From positions 28,926 to 92,925 of the forward strand of contig RCAB01000249.1 of NCBI GenBank assembly GCA_003640385.1: a stretch of 64,000 bases of DNA, in the 5' to 3' direction. The translations under genes and the position numbers were made by a program. The DNA is from Setaria digitata (lineage: Eukaryota; Nematoda; Chromadorea; Rhabditida; Setariidae). Positions 54,501 through 64,000 of the stretch are shown one piece after another (within the stretch, counting starts at the first letter, position 1; each line of letters begins with the position of its first letter). Below the pieces are notes generated by a model. It saw only the letters and a program-made list of their open reading frames with translations, made no database searches and was not told the DNA's origin.

Positions 54501-55700
54501 AACAAGTATTGGTCAGAAAGTGGAAAAAAGAGCCATTGAACACGTACACAGAAAGGTTAGAAGATCGAATAAACTTTGATACGCAATAAAAAATGGGAGT
54601 TTGATGACTGTGATGGCCCATTCAAACCAAGTTTGTGGAGTTGGAGAACGTCTCCTCAACAAAACTTCTATATGAGGAGAAGATGAACGTCGATTTTCCG
54701 TCCTAAAATTGGGTAGCGAAAACTACTTGAAGTCAGTTCTAGACTTTTTCAGATATATTTTAATCCAAGCAATAATTTTTTTTTTAATAAAAATTCGTGA
54801 AAATTTTACGTTCGATTTATATGTTTTTAAAAAATAAGAAAGTAAGGAACTACTCTGAAGTCGACGGTCCATTCACTTGCACATGTCTATGTCTCAACTC
54901 ATTCGCTGTGTTTGATGCATTTTGTTCTTCTTCTTCTTCTAGTTGCCCACCAGCCTAGACATAAACTATAAATCAAGGAAGAAGTCTGCATGACAGAGAG
55001 AAAATATATTACATATACCCGATGCTAGAATAAATCTGTTCCTTTTAGAATGAAACAGAATAAAAAAAAGATGAAGTGATGAAAAGGTCCTAGTAAAATC
55101 AGAGTCAGTCTCGAAACTTCCTGTAGCATTTTTGTTTGAAGCTAGAATTCCCATCTTGGAAGAACAAACAGAAACGAGATCATGAAATACAGCAATGATA
55201 TGCTATCTTACGTGGAAAAAATGTTGAACAGCAGCTTCCAGATTCCAGTGATTGTAAACCAAGAAATCTCTTGCCAACTCATCGCCCACCGCGCATACTT
55301 CCTAAAACAAGCATAAATCTCGAGTCACATGATACTCCGTATTTCTCGCTACATTGTAAAAACAAGTCAACACAACCTAATTTCTCCTTCTGCTTTTCAG
55401 ATTAAAAGACGTAGTATGATATTCTATACCGTGTACTGTAATTCAATAAAAAAATCGATGGCATAATGAAGAGGAGTGGAAAGCGTAGAAAGCAGTGAAG
55501 CACATCCGTTCTTGATTTATCAGTTTTTGCGATTATTGAAAGAGGAAATTAAACTACTATGACTTGATTTAGCACAAATTAATTAATACTCCTTATTTCT
55601 AGCTCATTTTCTCTTCTTCTTCAGATAAATGTTTCAAAATATCACGAACCTTAAAACTATTGATGAAATTTGTATGTTCTTCATTATATTCGGTTGTCAT
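51593..55700 (-). CDS. FAF2: FAS-associated factor 2 (UBXD8), UBA-UAS-UBX protein
   Basis: Eleven exons give 467 residues (human 445): 55700-55650, 55301-55212, 54954-54854, 54702-54548, 54353-54220, 54000-53820, 53586-53513, 53201-53098, 53017-52846, 52287-52150, 51796-51593. FAF2 sits in the ER and lipid-droplet membrane through a hairpin and recruits p97/VCP to degrade ubiquitinated or lipid-regulated proteins. In order: a UBA-like domain with HWNLEAAVQ (residues of about 1-47); an acidic Glu run; the hydrophobic hairpin WFEWAITVIKLPFFIAYQSL (about 106-133); a UAS thioredoxin-like domain with FMIVYLHNP and ALRENTYPFL (about 150-270); a charged coiled coil (about 290-350); and a UBX domain (about 355-467). 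The UBX loop reads YPR where human FAF2 has FPR. The start ATG follows a TGTATAG acceptor by two bases. The 54001-54147 part of one long open frame is intron: the family alignment joins GSYDD to AINECK. Confidence 0.93.
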
Positions 55701-56368
55701 TTTCTATACAGCAGACACTCCTCGAACCAATCTTCTAATACTTCACTAATCCTCAAGTTTCATGGATGATGAGAAATAGTAATAAAGGAGCAAGAAGTCT
55801 GAGCTTTCCTGAAAAACAGTTATGGAAGAATTTGGTAGGTGGATAGATTTTTGAGCAAATCTGCGACAAAAAAAGTCAACTTTCTAGACAACTAAATTAG
55901 CAGCAAAGGTGGAAAAATTTAATTTTCAATGAAATTCTCATAAATGAGATTAAAGATTTTGTTGATTTTTGTTAACAATGCTAGTCAATTGTCGACGTAG
56001 AGAACGCCTGCCAGAATAATTATCTATTACCAGGTTCCCTTACCCACACAGCATAAATCATTTCAAACCCACGTGATGGACTTGAAAGCTCACGTTCTCT
56101 ACTTGGACAATTACCACAACACTTCTTCACAATATGACCTAACATTACCAATTGTCATCAAATTACACGAAAACTAAAGCCACCTAGATGCACCAACAAC
56201 TATAACAAATACTCCTTTCGTCGACAGTGCAATTTCACTTTAACTTGATCAGCGTGATCTAATATAGCGGCAAACCAAAGTTCGTTTTGGAATTCTTGGT
56301 TGAGGTTGTAGGTGGCGGGCAGGAAGGTGCTGGAATAATTGCAGGTGGCTGGGGATTGCGTGTGAACA
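55701..56368. promoter_or_regulatory. Divergent promoter region between FAF2 and ACTL6
   Basis: The two start codons lie 668 bases apart and face away from each other, so both promoters must fit here or share elements. An ATTGCAG acceptor at about 56337-56343 precedes the ACTL6 ATG by 25 bases and could be a spliced-leader site. I saw no clear TATA or other motif. Confidence 0.55.
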
Positions 56369-59300
56369 ATGAGTGGAGGAGTTTATGGAGGCGGTAAGTT
56401 CATGTTTCTGTTTTTTATTCTTTCATGGGACACCTTTCAGAAGTCCCCCTCACTGCACCACTGCGCAGTTGTTAGTATCCGTTTGAAAGTGTTTTGTGAC
56501 AGGAAGCTGGGGATCCTTTTTGCAAATAATAGAGACCAAAAAAAATGTGTCACTGTCTTTTTTGTGAGTTCTTTTTTAGACGAAGTGGGTGCCTTGGTTT
56601 TCGATCCGGGTTCACACACATTTCGAGTTGGTTTTGCTGGCGAGGAATTCCCGAAAGCAAGTTTTTTTTTTTTCAGTTCTTTAAAGTTGTGGAATTATGG
56701 AGTAGAGCAGGCAATCGGATGATGTTTCATTTAAGTAAAATGTTTGATAGCTGGTGTGAACTTCCTTTATACGGAAAGTGTAGCACCAACAAGGCTTGTT
56801 TGGAATGAAGATTATATAGAAAGATTGTTTTTAGGGTGACATACCAAGTCAGGTTGGTGTGCGCGAAATGGTAGATGAAATGGATAACACTATTGACCAA
56901 TGTGCCCAAAAACCAATAATGAAAGAGTATTTTATTGGACGAACATTTGTTAACGTTCCACGGGCAAGGACGGAAATTAAAAGTTACATGAAGGATTGCA
57001 TGAGTATGTTTACTTTTGTGTGAGTAAAGTCTTCCCAGTTTCTGTAGCAGCTATTCTAGCATTTTATTTTAGTTGATGATTGGGACATTTTCGAGCAGCT
57101 GGTTGATTATTCGTACAGTCGTATTTTATTTTCTGAGAGCCAGTACCAGCCTGTGTTGTTTTCTGAAGCTGCAGTAAGTTCGCTTCCTCATTACCTTAGC
57201 TTAATGTTATTTGTTTTAATGCTTTTTTTTTTCATTCGTCATTCATTTCCTTATTCTGTCTGCTGTTTTTATTTCCTGTTCGACATATTTATTTCATTTT
57301 CAAATCATTGTTTTGCTTTAATTGTGTTCATCCATTTCTTTACTGCAGTGGAACACAAAAGCAAATCGTGAGAAACTGACGGAACTAATGTTCGAGAAAT
57401 ACAACGTTCCCACATTCTATGTCGTCAAGAACGCTGTCCTTTCGTGGTATTTTTGCGTTTCAAACCTCTAATGTTTTATATTTTCTTTCGAGAAGCAATA
57501 TTCAAAGTTTCTTAGTCTTAATTAATAGTCTCTAGTTCTACTATAAGATTATTTCAGTTATGCTAATGGTCGAACAGCTGGACTAATTCTGGATAGTGGT
57601 GCTACACAAACATCAGCTGTTCCCGTATTCGATGGGTATTGCATAACGCATGGTAACCTTTTTATCTAGTAGATTTTTTTTTTAAATGAAGTAATGCATT
57701 TACGTTCTTCGCAGCATTTATAAAAGTTGAATTTCAAATATAAAATTGGCAAACTTCAATGAATGAGTATGTTGCCTTCACTCTAAATGACTGCTTTTGA
57801 ACTTTTGAAAATTTTCATACTAGTGGGGCAAAAAAAAAAACATATTTTTCAGCTGTAGTAAAACAGCCGGTTGGTGGTGATATGATTGCAGATCAATGCC
57901 GTTTAATGCTTGAGGAGCAAAAAATTGATCTTGTACCTTCTTACAGAATTGCAGCAAAGGTTTAGATTTTATTGTTTTAAATAATACATTCCAAAAAAAA
58001 GACTTTTTTTAACTTTGTTGTAGGCATTTCACATAATTACTCATGCTTCTTACTTTAGGAGGTAGTTAACGAAATGGAGCCTCCTGTGTGGACTGCAAAG
58101 AAAAATTTACCTGAGGTTACAAAAAGCTATGAAACGTACATGGAAAAGGTTCGTAGCTAATTGTTCCTGAGGTTCAAGAACTATATTCTATTCAGGTTCT
58201 TGAAGTAATTTGAAATTTCATTTCCAGCAAATTCTTGAAGATCTGGCCGCTTCAGTATTGCAGTGTTGTGATACCCCGATCGATGTTGAGTAAGTTTTCA
58301 GTGACAGTGGTGCTTTATTTTTCTTCATAAGTAGATAGTAAATTTCGTTGAAAACTTCAAATTATTTTTGCATTAGAGCTACTTGCACTCACAAGAAAAG
58401 TAATTTGTTTCGAAAGTCCAACATTAAGGCAGTACATTGGAGTACTAAGTTATTTTTGCTGGATCTTATGGTGGGTAGTGTAACTTCAGTTCAACTTAAG
58501 GGCAGTCTGTAGTATGTTGCAGTAGTTATCTACTAAATCGTCATCCACAGATTGCTTTAGATTTGCGGAAAAGTTGCCATCATCGCCGTTTTGCTTCCCA
58601 AATGGATACAGCAAAGAATTTCAGGCAGAAAGGATTAAAATTCCCGAGGGTTTATTTGACACGAATTATTTGAAGGTGAAATTAATTTGACTTCTTGAAA
58701 TAGCAATAAAATTCATTACTTCTCAATGTTCTTAAGCTCCCTTATCGGAATATGTGCTAAATTGATATCTTCAGGCAGTTAATGCTTCCTCAATAATGTC
58801 CGTCTCCCAGATTGCAGCTACAGCTTGCGGAATGTGTGATATTGACATACGACCGGTCAGTTATTTGCTAGAAGTTGACTTGAAGATTATAAAGAAAAAG
58901 AAAGTGGAGATCCTAAGTTTTAGTTTGAGTTCACTGTTGGATCCATTTTTTTGTATTTCCAGTTGGCTGAACTAAGTTTTTGAAGTAAATATTGCTGATG
59001 AATTGGATTTCTTATGATCCTGTAAAGTTGATTGAGCATCAACCATTTTTACAGACGATGTATAGTGGTTTGATGGTGACTGGTGGAAACTCGTTGTTAA
59101 TGGGTTTTACTGAAAGACTTAATCATGATCTTGCTCATAAGTGTCCACCGGTGAGTAAAAAATAAATATTTTTTGAGTACGAGTAAGATATCTTTTCTAG
59201 AAACTCAGTAATATATTTTCAGACAATAAAACTCAGAGTTTATGCAGCACCAACACCAATGGAACGACGATTTGGGGCATGGATTGGTGGATCGATTTTA

Positions 59301-59457
59301 GCTTCACTTGTAAGTTATATTATCTACTCTGTTGTACATGTATCAAGTTATTCTCATTGTGCAAGGAAAATTGCAGGGCGCTTTTCAACAAATGTGGATT
59401 AGTCGAGCAGAATATGACGATGAGGGAAAATCGATTGTTTCAAAAAAATGTGCTTGA
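56369..59457 (+). CDS. swsn-6: Actin-like protein 6 (BAF53), chromatin-remodelling subunit
   Basis: Fourteen exons give 427 residues (human ACTL6A 429): 56369-56393, 56580-56656, 56835-57003, 57073-57173, 57349-57446, 57558-57652, 57853-57959, 58059-58148, 58228-58289, 58561-58675, 58775-58855, 59055-59150, 59223-59309, 59377-59457. ACTL6 pairs with actin in SWI/SNF (BAF) remodellers in the nucleus, and in some animals also in INO80 and TIP60 complexes. The start [17 protein letters not shown] is almost identical to the human protein. Actin-fold landmarks are [16 protein letters not shown] (phosphate 1), [13 protein letters not shown] (phosphate 2, about 167-180), [14 protein letters not shown] (about 349) and [10 protein letters not shown] (about 392), with the C terminus SKKCA. 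The second intron begins with GC. In intron 9 the acceptor at 58560 is used, because the one ten bases upstream would put a stop in frame. The swsn-6 name assumes C. elegans orthology. Confidence 0.94.
56657..56658 (+). other. GC donor of a GC-AG intron (ACTL6 intron 2)
   Basis: Exon 2 ends CCGAAA and the intron begins GCAAGT. Joining here to the acceptor before 56835 gives [13 protein letters not shown], which aligns without gaps to human EDCPK-VDFPTAIG. A GT donor inside the following T-run would add residues and break phase. Confidence 0.8.
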
Positions 59458-60370
59458 AATAGAAGGAATGTCGATTGATCATTGTAAATGATACTGTTCG
59501 TTTGGTTAACGATCTCACCTTAAGGCGCAGTTCCTATTGCATTGATCTAAGGGCTCCTTATAGAATATGTTCTGAAGGAATTGAATTTCTTCAATAGGAA
59601 ATTCAAAATTATGCATTCGTTGCCTCAATTAATTATAAGAGGCCTTTCAGTTTACTCAACAAATCATTGATTATGGAAGATCTCTTCATTCATTTTTGGC
59701 GTTGTTTATCATTTTTACTAAAGCACACTTTGAGCAATTAATTGGATTCATTTGTTTTGGCAGCAGTTCGAGGTACGTCACTCTTCTGTCATATGAATGA
59801 TATTATATCTTGTACTCATCATGGTTTTTTAACGATCAGGAACCTTGTGTGTGCATTTTGAGAGTCGGAAGCGATTTGGAAAATTGATAAATTGATTTTA
59901 GAGTTCAATAAGTCGTAAATGCTGCAACGGATTGGGAGATTATTGAGGTTTTGCTTGAATAAGTGCCAGTCATTTTAATTCTATAGAATTTTATCAAATT
60001 AGGAGAATGGTATTCAATTCGAAAGAGTAATGTACAGAAAGGACTTCTAGGAAATTTTTGTTGATTGCATTCATGCGGCAGTAGACATCCTTGATTCGCC
60101 TGTTTCACCATCATATAGGTATATACCGGTTTTAGTGGCCCATGCTGATTCCGACTCAGAACGTTTTCTGAAACGAAGTTATCAAAAGCTATTACTGAAG
60201 ATTTGAATAGAAATGGTGGTTTCAAAAAGTTATTTTGTATTTAAATACACTCATTGCTCTCCGGTTCCTTACGGCTTATGTAAAGCATTTCCATAAAGTT
60301 ACAGCAGAATCAGTTCACGTCAACCTCAAGCTGAAGCGTGATATCGCGCAGCTCACCTCGAACGCTACAG
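59458..60370. other. Interval between ACTL6 and the small membrane-protein gene
   Basis: The ACTL6 3' UTR starts here, and I saw no canonical AATAAA near the stop. Two acceptor-bounded open stretches on the plus strand stand out, at about 59651-59772 and 60051-60207. Their phases do not join to each other, and I recognise neither. The second includes ADSDSERFLKR and has balanced codon content, so it may be a true exon of an unrecognised gene. Confidence 0.4.
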
Positions 60371-61027
60371 TTACCAGTTGCAGTTCGCAGTAAAGCCGTC
60401 AAAAGTAAGAAAAATATATGGAGTCCTATTTCTTCGGGACACAATCGTTTGAAAATGCTTAATTTGCAAGATGTCGGTGCTACCCTTTCGATAAGACATG
60501 CTTGCAATAAAGGATATAGTGAAACAGTTGCGAAGAAAAAAGTGGTAGATAATAAGGACCTTGAATAGTTATAATTTAGTTATTGAAGATTAAAATAAAA
60601 CAGTTGGAAGTTAGCACATTCTCAAATTGTCACTAGATTGGAGGATAAAGCCTTAAACTATTCCCAGTTTCCGGTATTTTGAAGACGAGGCGAGTGATTA
60701 AAACGAATGATGAATCACGTATGATATCAGAATGATTACACATAGGGATATTAAAGTATTGTCATTTAAAAGTATTATCGTTTCGTTCTGTACACATTCC
60801 CACTAACGGAAAATAGGGGGAGGAATCAAAGGTTACCTGCAACAATCCCTGTTAACTTTGCAGTCATAAAGACATGCTAGTAATAAGGTAAATAGTACAA
60901 GAGCCATAAGACAGATAGGCAGTAAATGATGAGTTATAGGAATCTCGAATAGTTCTTCCACCGTACTTTTCTGTGCTACAGCAGGTTCTATTGAAAATAT
61001 TGTTTTCTTCACCTCATTCAGCGACAT
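60371..61027 (-). CDS. Candidate small single-pass membrane protein
   Basis: Two exons, 61027-60837 and 60500-60371, join in phase to 106 residues. Exon 1 encodes a polar N-terminal segment of about 32 residues. A strong membrane segment follows (HHLLPICLMALVLFTLLLAC, about residues 34-53), then a short Cys-rich basic stretch, YDCKVNRDCC. Exon 2 adds a basic tail ending NCNW and a TAA stop. Exon 1 ends at CAG/GTAACC, and exon 2 follows a TTGCAAG acceptor. The start ATG comes directly after a TTATAG acceptor, as expected for a trans-spliced worm gene. I recognise no family, and exon 2 is less certain than exon 1. The lack of a signal peptide suggests a single-pass anchor, possibly with a cytosolic tail rich in Arg and Lys. 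Confidence 0.45.
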
Positions 61028-63575
61028 CTATAACATAGAGCATATGAATACGCAGTTTTCCTCCAAATACTTTTGACTTCATGTAAATATCGTGAAAAAT
61101 GATTTTGAAAACTGGTAATAATAAGTAATCAGTTAATGTTTGATGGATTTAAAAAAAAAAAAAAAGATTGATTTGGAGTTTTTTAATTCTCGAGGGATGA
61201 ACTTATCGAGTTGGGTTTTAAATTAGTGTTATAGAAATTAGTTGAATTCGTTAACGAATGGAAATAACAATATTTCAACGACGCGATTATTGATTTTGTT
61301 GAATTTGGTATCAGATACTAAAGATTACATATGATATACGAGTTATAAAAATTTAAATAGACAGTGTGAAGGATCGTAACTCTTGATATAAGCAGAAGAA
61401 AAGTTATTATTGATTGTGAGAAATCGATTTTGAGAGAGAATAATAAAATAAGCATTGCAACTGCCGTGTACATGGAAAATCGAAAATGAGTTATAGATAG
61501 GCAAATTTCTGCTCCTTTAAACATCTCAAAACCTTTCTTTTTTAAAAATAAAAATGTACGGTGAGTAATATGCAATAGCCAATAAAGAATTCTGTGAGTG
61601 CTGATCAGAATGATGAAACTGTTGGATGATATAGTTTACGGGGTAGAGTAAATTGCTACTGATGTAAATATTAACAAATAGTATTGCTGGGATAGGTTGT
61701 TAAACTTTGCAAGAAAGGTACAGGGTGGCGATAATCGGTGTACCAGTAATCTGACTGACAAATGGCGTTTTGTTTTTGAGATGAATCTAATTAATTTTAT
61801 CCGTCTTTTCATGTCCATATAATATAGTTCCTGAAGAGATCTTAGCTACGTTTTTTTCAGTAAAAGCGTGTTATAGAAAGGTATATTCGAATGTATGTCA
61901 CTCACAAATGTCATTTTAATTTTAATTAAAGTTATTAACTTGTATTTTAAAGTATTTACTTTGATTTATAACAAACAAACAAACACGTCAGGAAGATCAT
62001 TGGGATTTTTGACGGTGGCTTAATGAGTTAAGCAAGTAGATAAGTAAGCGATTCGAATTATTGGAAAGAACGACTATCAGCTTGTTTACTCCGCTTTCGG
62101 CATTGCCCACAGACACACACATTTTTAATCTCCTCATGTGCCGCACTTGAAGGGTCATTTTTCTGAAATTTTGGTTCAATAAATCTTTTTAAACGAATTT
62201 GGTTTTCTTTTTACTGCAAGAAAGAAACAACCGGACTTTTTTATGTCCAAACTTCCAGCCTCTGAAGTGTTGCGGTTTGATTTGCATCAACCTAAAACAT
62301 CTTTTCAACTTGAAAAGGCTTGGTCCCAATTTCATGATGAAATTGACTAACCTAGAATGAACTCAAATAACTTCAGATCAAATCTTGCAACATGAGTTAA
62401 TAATCTCATCTTTATTTGTCGGGACGAATTGTGTCAGAAATATGTTGTCACAAGTAAGCTTCATTAAATTAAATCTGGATACTTTGCCGAACAAATTTAT
62501 TTCAGTCTGACTTCCCAATGAATTCAACAAATAGTATGAACAATTCACACCTCTAGATCTATTACGTTACTTATAAGCGCAATGTTCATATTTGTAATAA
62601 AAATCATTGCAATATATGTTTACTGAATTAAGAAATGTAATTTGAGACTGTTTGTATATTCACCAAAATCTAACGAATGTCTGGTGTTTGATCTGTACAA
62701 TAAAACAAAACATTCCTATGAAGTTTGTTTTTGTTATGCTGTCCTATAAATGTATTAAGCCCAACGTATTATCAAGGACAAACAACGTCTATTCACACTG
62801 TTCAGCAATTAATTTACTTACTGACAAGCTTAGTTTGAAATTAAAAGATCATAGAAACTACAGAAATCAGCAAGAAATTTATTTTCTGCAACCTTTCAAG
62901 TTATTTAATCGTTGCAATTTCTTACAGCATCATATTGACAAACCTCAAATATCAGTAATTGGTGATAGAAGTTCCAGCTGTTGCATCAAAGGTAACCCTT
63001 TGATTTTCAATTCCTGTCAATGTTAACATAAAAATATTCAATGTGTAGAAACTTTCAAATTATTTTAACTTCTAAATGAAGAAAAAAAAGCGATGGATAG
63101 AGAGAAGGAATTGTACGGAAACTGTAACCTTTCGATCTGAGAAAAAACTTATTGATCAGCTTCAGTAAAATGCTAAATAGTATCTGGCTACTTATGACTA
63201 TTGATCACACTATATCTTTAAATTATTACGCGTAGGCAAGTTTTGAGGACCTAATTGAATTTTTTAAGAATAAAGTTATTCCAATATCTTAAATTAAAAA
63301 AGTTGACAACTGATATTGCATATATTTCCCGAACTTGCAAATAAAAAATTCATTTGTGGAATAATTCTCGACAGTTTTTATTAGAAAGAAGGTATTAGAC
63401 TAACTACAATAACCTAGTTAAAATGAAAAATGAAATACGCATTGTTTATACGTAAACAAATTTGAATGCAATGTGGAACTGATCGAAACATAAATAGTTC
63501 GCATAGTTTTCAACTGATATAAATTTGGAAGACATCTGTACACGAAGAGAAATGAAACATGTGAACATGCTTCAT
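61028..63575. other. AT-rich interval with no supported gene
   Basis: Open frames at 61318-61575 (minus), 61997-62179 (minus) and 62652-63026 (plus) have no splice context, strong start or recognisable motif. I see nothing else here. Confidence 0.5.
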
Positions 63576-63652
63576 CGATTCCTTTCAGCAAGCTCTTGCA
63601 ACTGGAAACCTCCTGGTAGGAAATTAACCAACTAACGGGGCTCACTTACTGT

Positions 63653-63769
63653 TGAATGGGTGGTACGTACTTTTCGCTTCCGTCAGATCACATGGGATTC
63701 CTGTCTTCTTAATTTTTACGGAAGACTTCGGTTTAATGATAAATACCCATAATAATATAAGCAAACAAC
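63653..63769 (-). other. Possible exon with a membrane segment followed by a basic stretch
   Basis: One minus-strand frame is open from about 63769 to a GTAAGT donor at 63652. It encodes LLILLWVFIIKPKSSVKIKK and then a polar stretch ending TYHPFN. The donor is consensus and the codon content looks coding. The acceptor side (GGTAG) is weak, and the two other frames over the membrane part also look hydrophobic. A short following exon near 63614-63573, with FQLQELAERNR then TGA, would keep phase but needs an intron of only 37 bases. No family recognised. Confidence 0.3.
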
Positions 63770-64000
63770 ACTACCAGCGCTATAAATCCATCCGTCCAGC
63801 GATGTAGTTGTCCAGTTTAGCAGTATTGTTGTCATTTTAGCAGCTTATAAAATAATCGTCAGTGCAAAACATATTAGGGATCCAATTTACGTGAAATGTA
63901 TCAACGAATATGTAGCGCAATAGCTACTGAACGTAAAAGTTATGAGACACATGTCCCAGGATTGGATCTAACTTGCTTCCGGACATAAACTGATAATGAA
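63770..64000. other. Right edge, nothing firm
   Basis: A minus-strand ATG at about 63835 opens a 40-codon frame that could be an upstream exon of the candidate at 63653-63769, but it has no convincing donor. Nothing else is supported. Confidence 0.4.

Noticed and set aside
56369..56722. Single 117-codon frame from the ACTL6 start
   Set aside because: It reads through introns 1 and 2. Family alignment requires the splices at 56393/56580 and 56656/56835.
58551..58560. Earlier CACAG acceptor for ACTL6 exon 10
   Set aside because: Using it puts a TAG stop in frame. The acceptor ten bases later restores the conserved FPNGYSKEF block.
60310..60507. Transthyretin-like secreted protein: a hydrophobic run followed by NCSVRG
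   Set aside because: There is no methionine close to the hydrophobic run, and I found no downstream exon with the TTR-like core motifs. The phase-matched membrane-protein exon in another frame explains the region better.
62652..63026. 124-codon plus-strand frame
   Set aside because: It starts at TTG, is rich in Asn, Lys and Ile as expected of random AT-rich DNA, and has no splice signals or family match.
1..64000. tRNA, rRNA, CRISPR array, prokaryotic operon or transposase genes
   Set aside because: No A-box/B-box pair, rRNA core, regularly spaced repeats or transposase motifs were noticed by eye. A tRNAscan and a repeat search would settle this.

Overview
The window is nuclear DNA from a nematode, most likely a spirurid or filarial parasite. 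This rests on an AT-rich background, multi-exon genes with mostly 100-400 base introns, trans-splice-like acceptors directly before several start codons, and a divergent nematode-type nuclear hormone receptor. The species call is inference. I see no CRISPR array, tRNA, rRNA, insertion sequence or virus-derived gene.

Layout. (1) The left edge holds the first exon of ribosomal protein L29 on the minus strand, running off the window. (2) 3484-20145, minus: one giant coiled-coil gene of the MTCL/SOGA microtubule-associated family. I assembled 38 exons in consistent phase (1755 codons plus stop), with a small C-x2-C motif at the N terminus. (3) 20146-27380: no gene, one long AT array. (4) 27381-33056, plus: a SMAD-like protein with an MH2 domain, no MH1 domain and no terminal SSxS motif, most like insect Expansion/Rebuff, with a long unrecognised tail. 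(5) 33057-46513: 13.4 kb in which I cannot support a gene. (6) 46514-50599, plus: a nuclear hormone receptor in 12 exons. (7) 51593-55700, minus: FAF2/UBXD8 in 11 exons. (8) 56369-59457, plus: actin-like ACTL6/BAF53 in 14 exons, divergent from FAF2 across about 670 bases. (9) 60371-61027, minus: a candidate two-exon single-pass membrane protein. (10) 61028-64000: no firm gene, one possible exon near the right edge.

The genes are functionally unrelated, so this is an ordinary eukaryotic gene neighbourhood and not an operon. They cover translation (RPL29), the microtubule cytoskeleton (MTCL/SOGA), SMAD-like regulation, transcriptional control (receptor), ER-associated degradation and lipid-droplet biology (FAF2) and SWI/SNF chromatin remodelling (ACTL6). 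The items most worth a second look are the MH2-only protein with its novel tail and a 37-base tandem duplication over one of its predicted splice donors, two GC-AG introns, the small membrane protein, and several hairpins and short tandem repeats. All exon models were built by eye from reading frames, splice signals and remembered family sequences; no search or RNA data was available.
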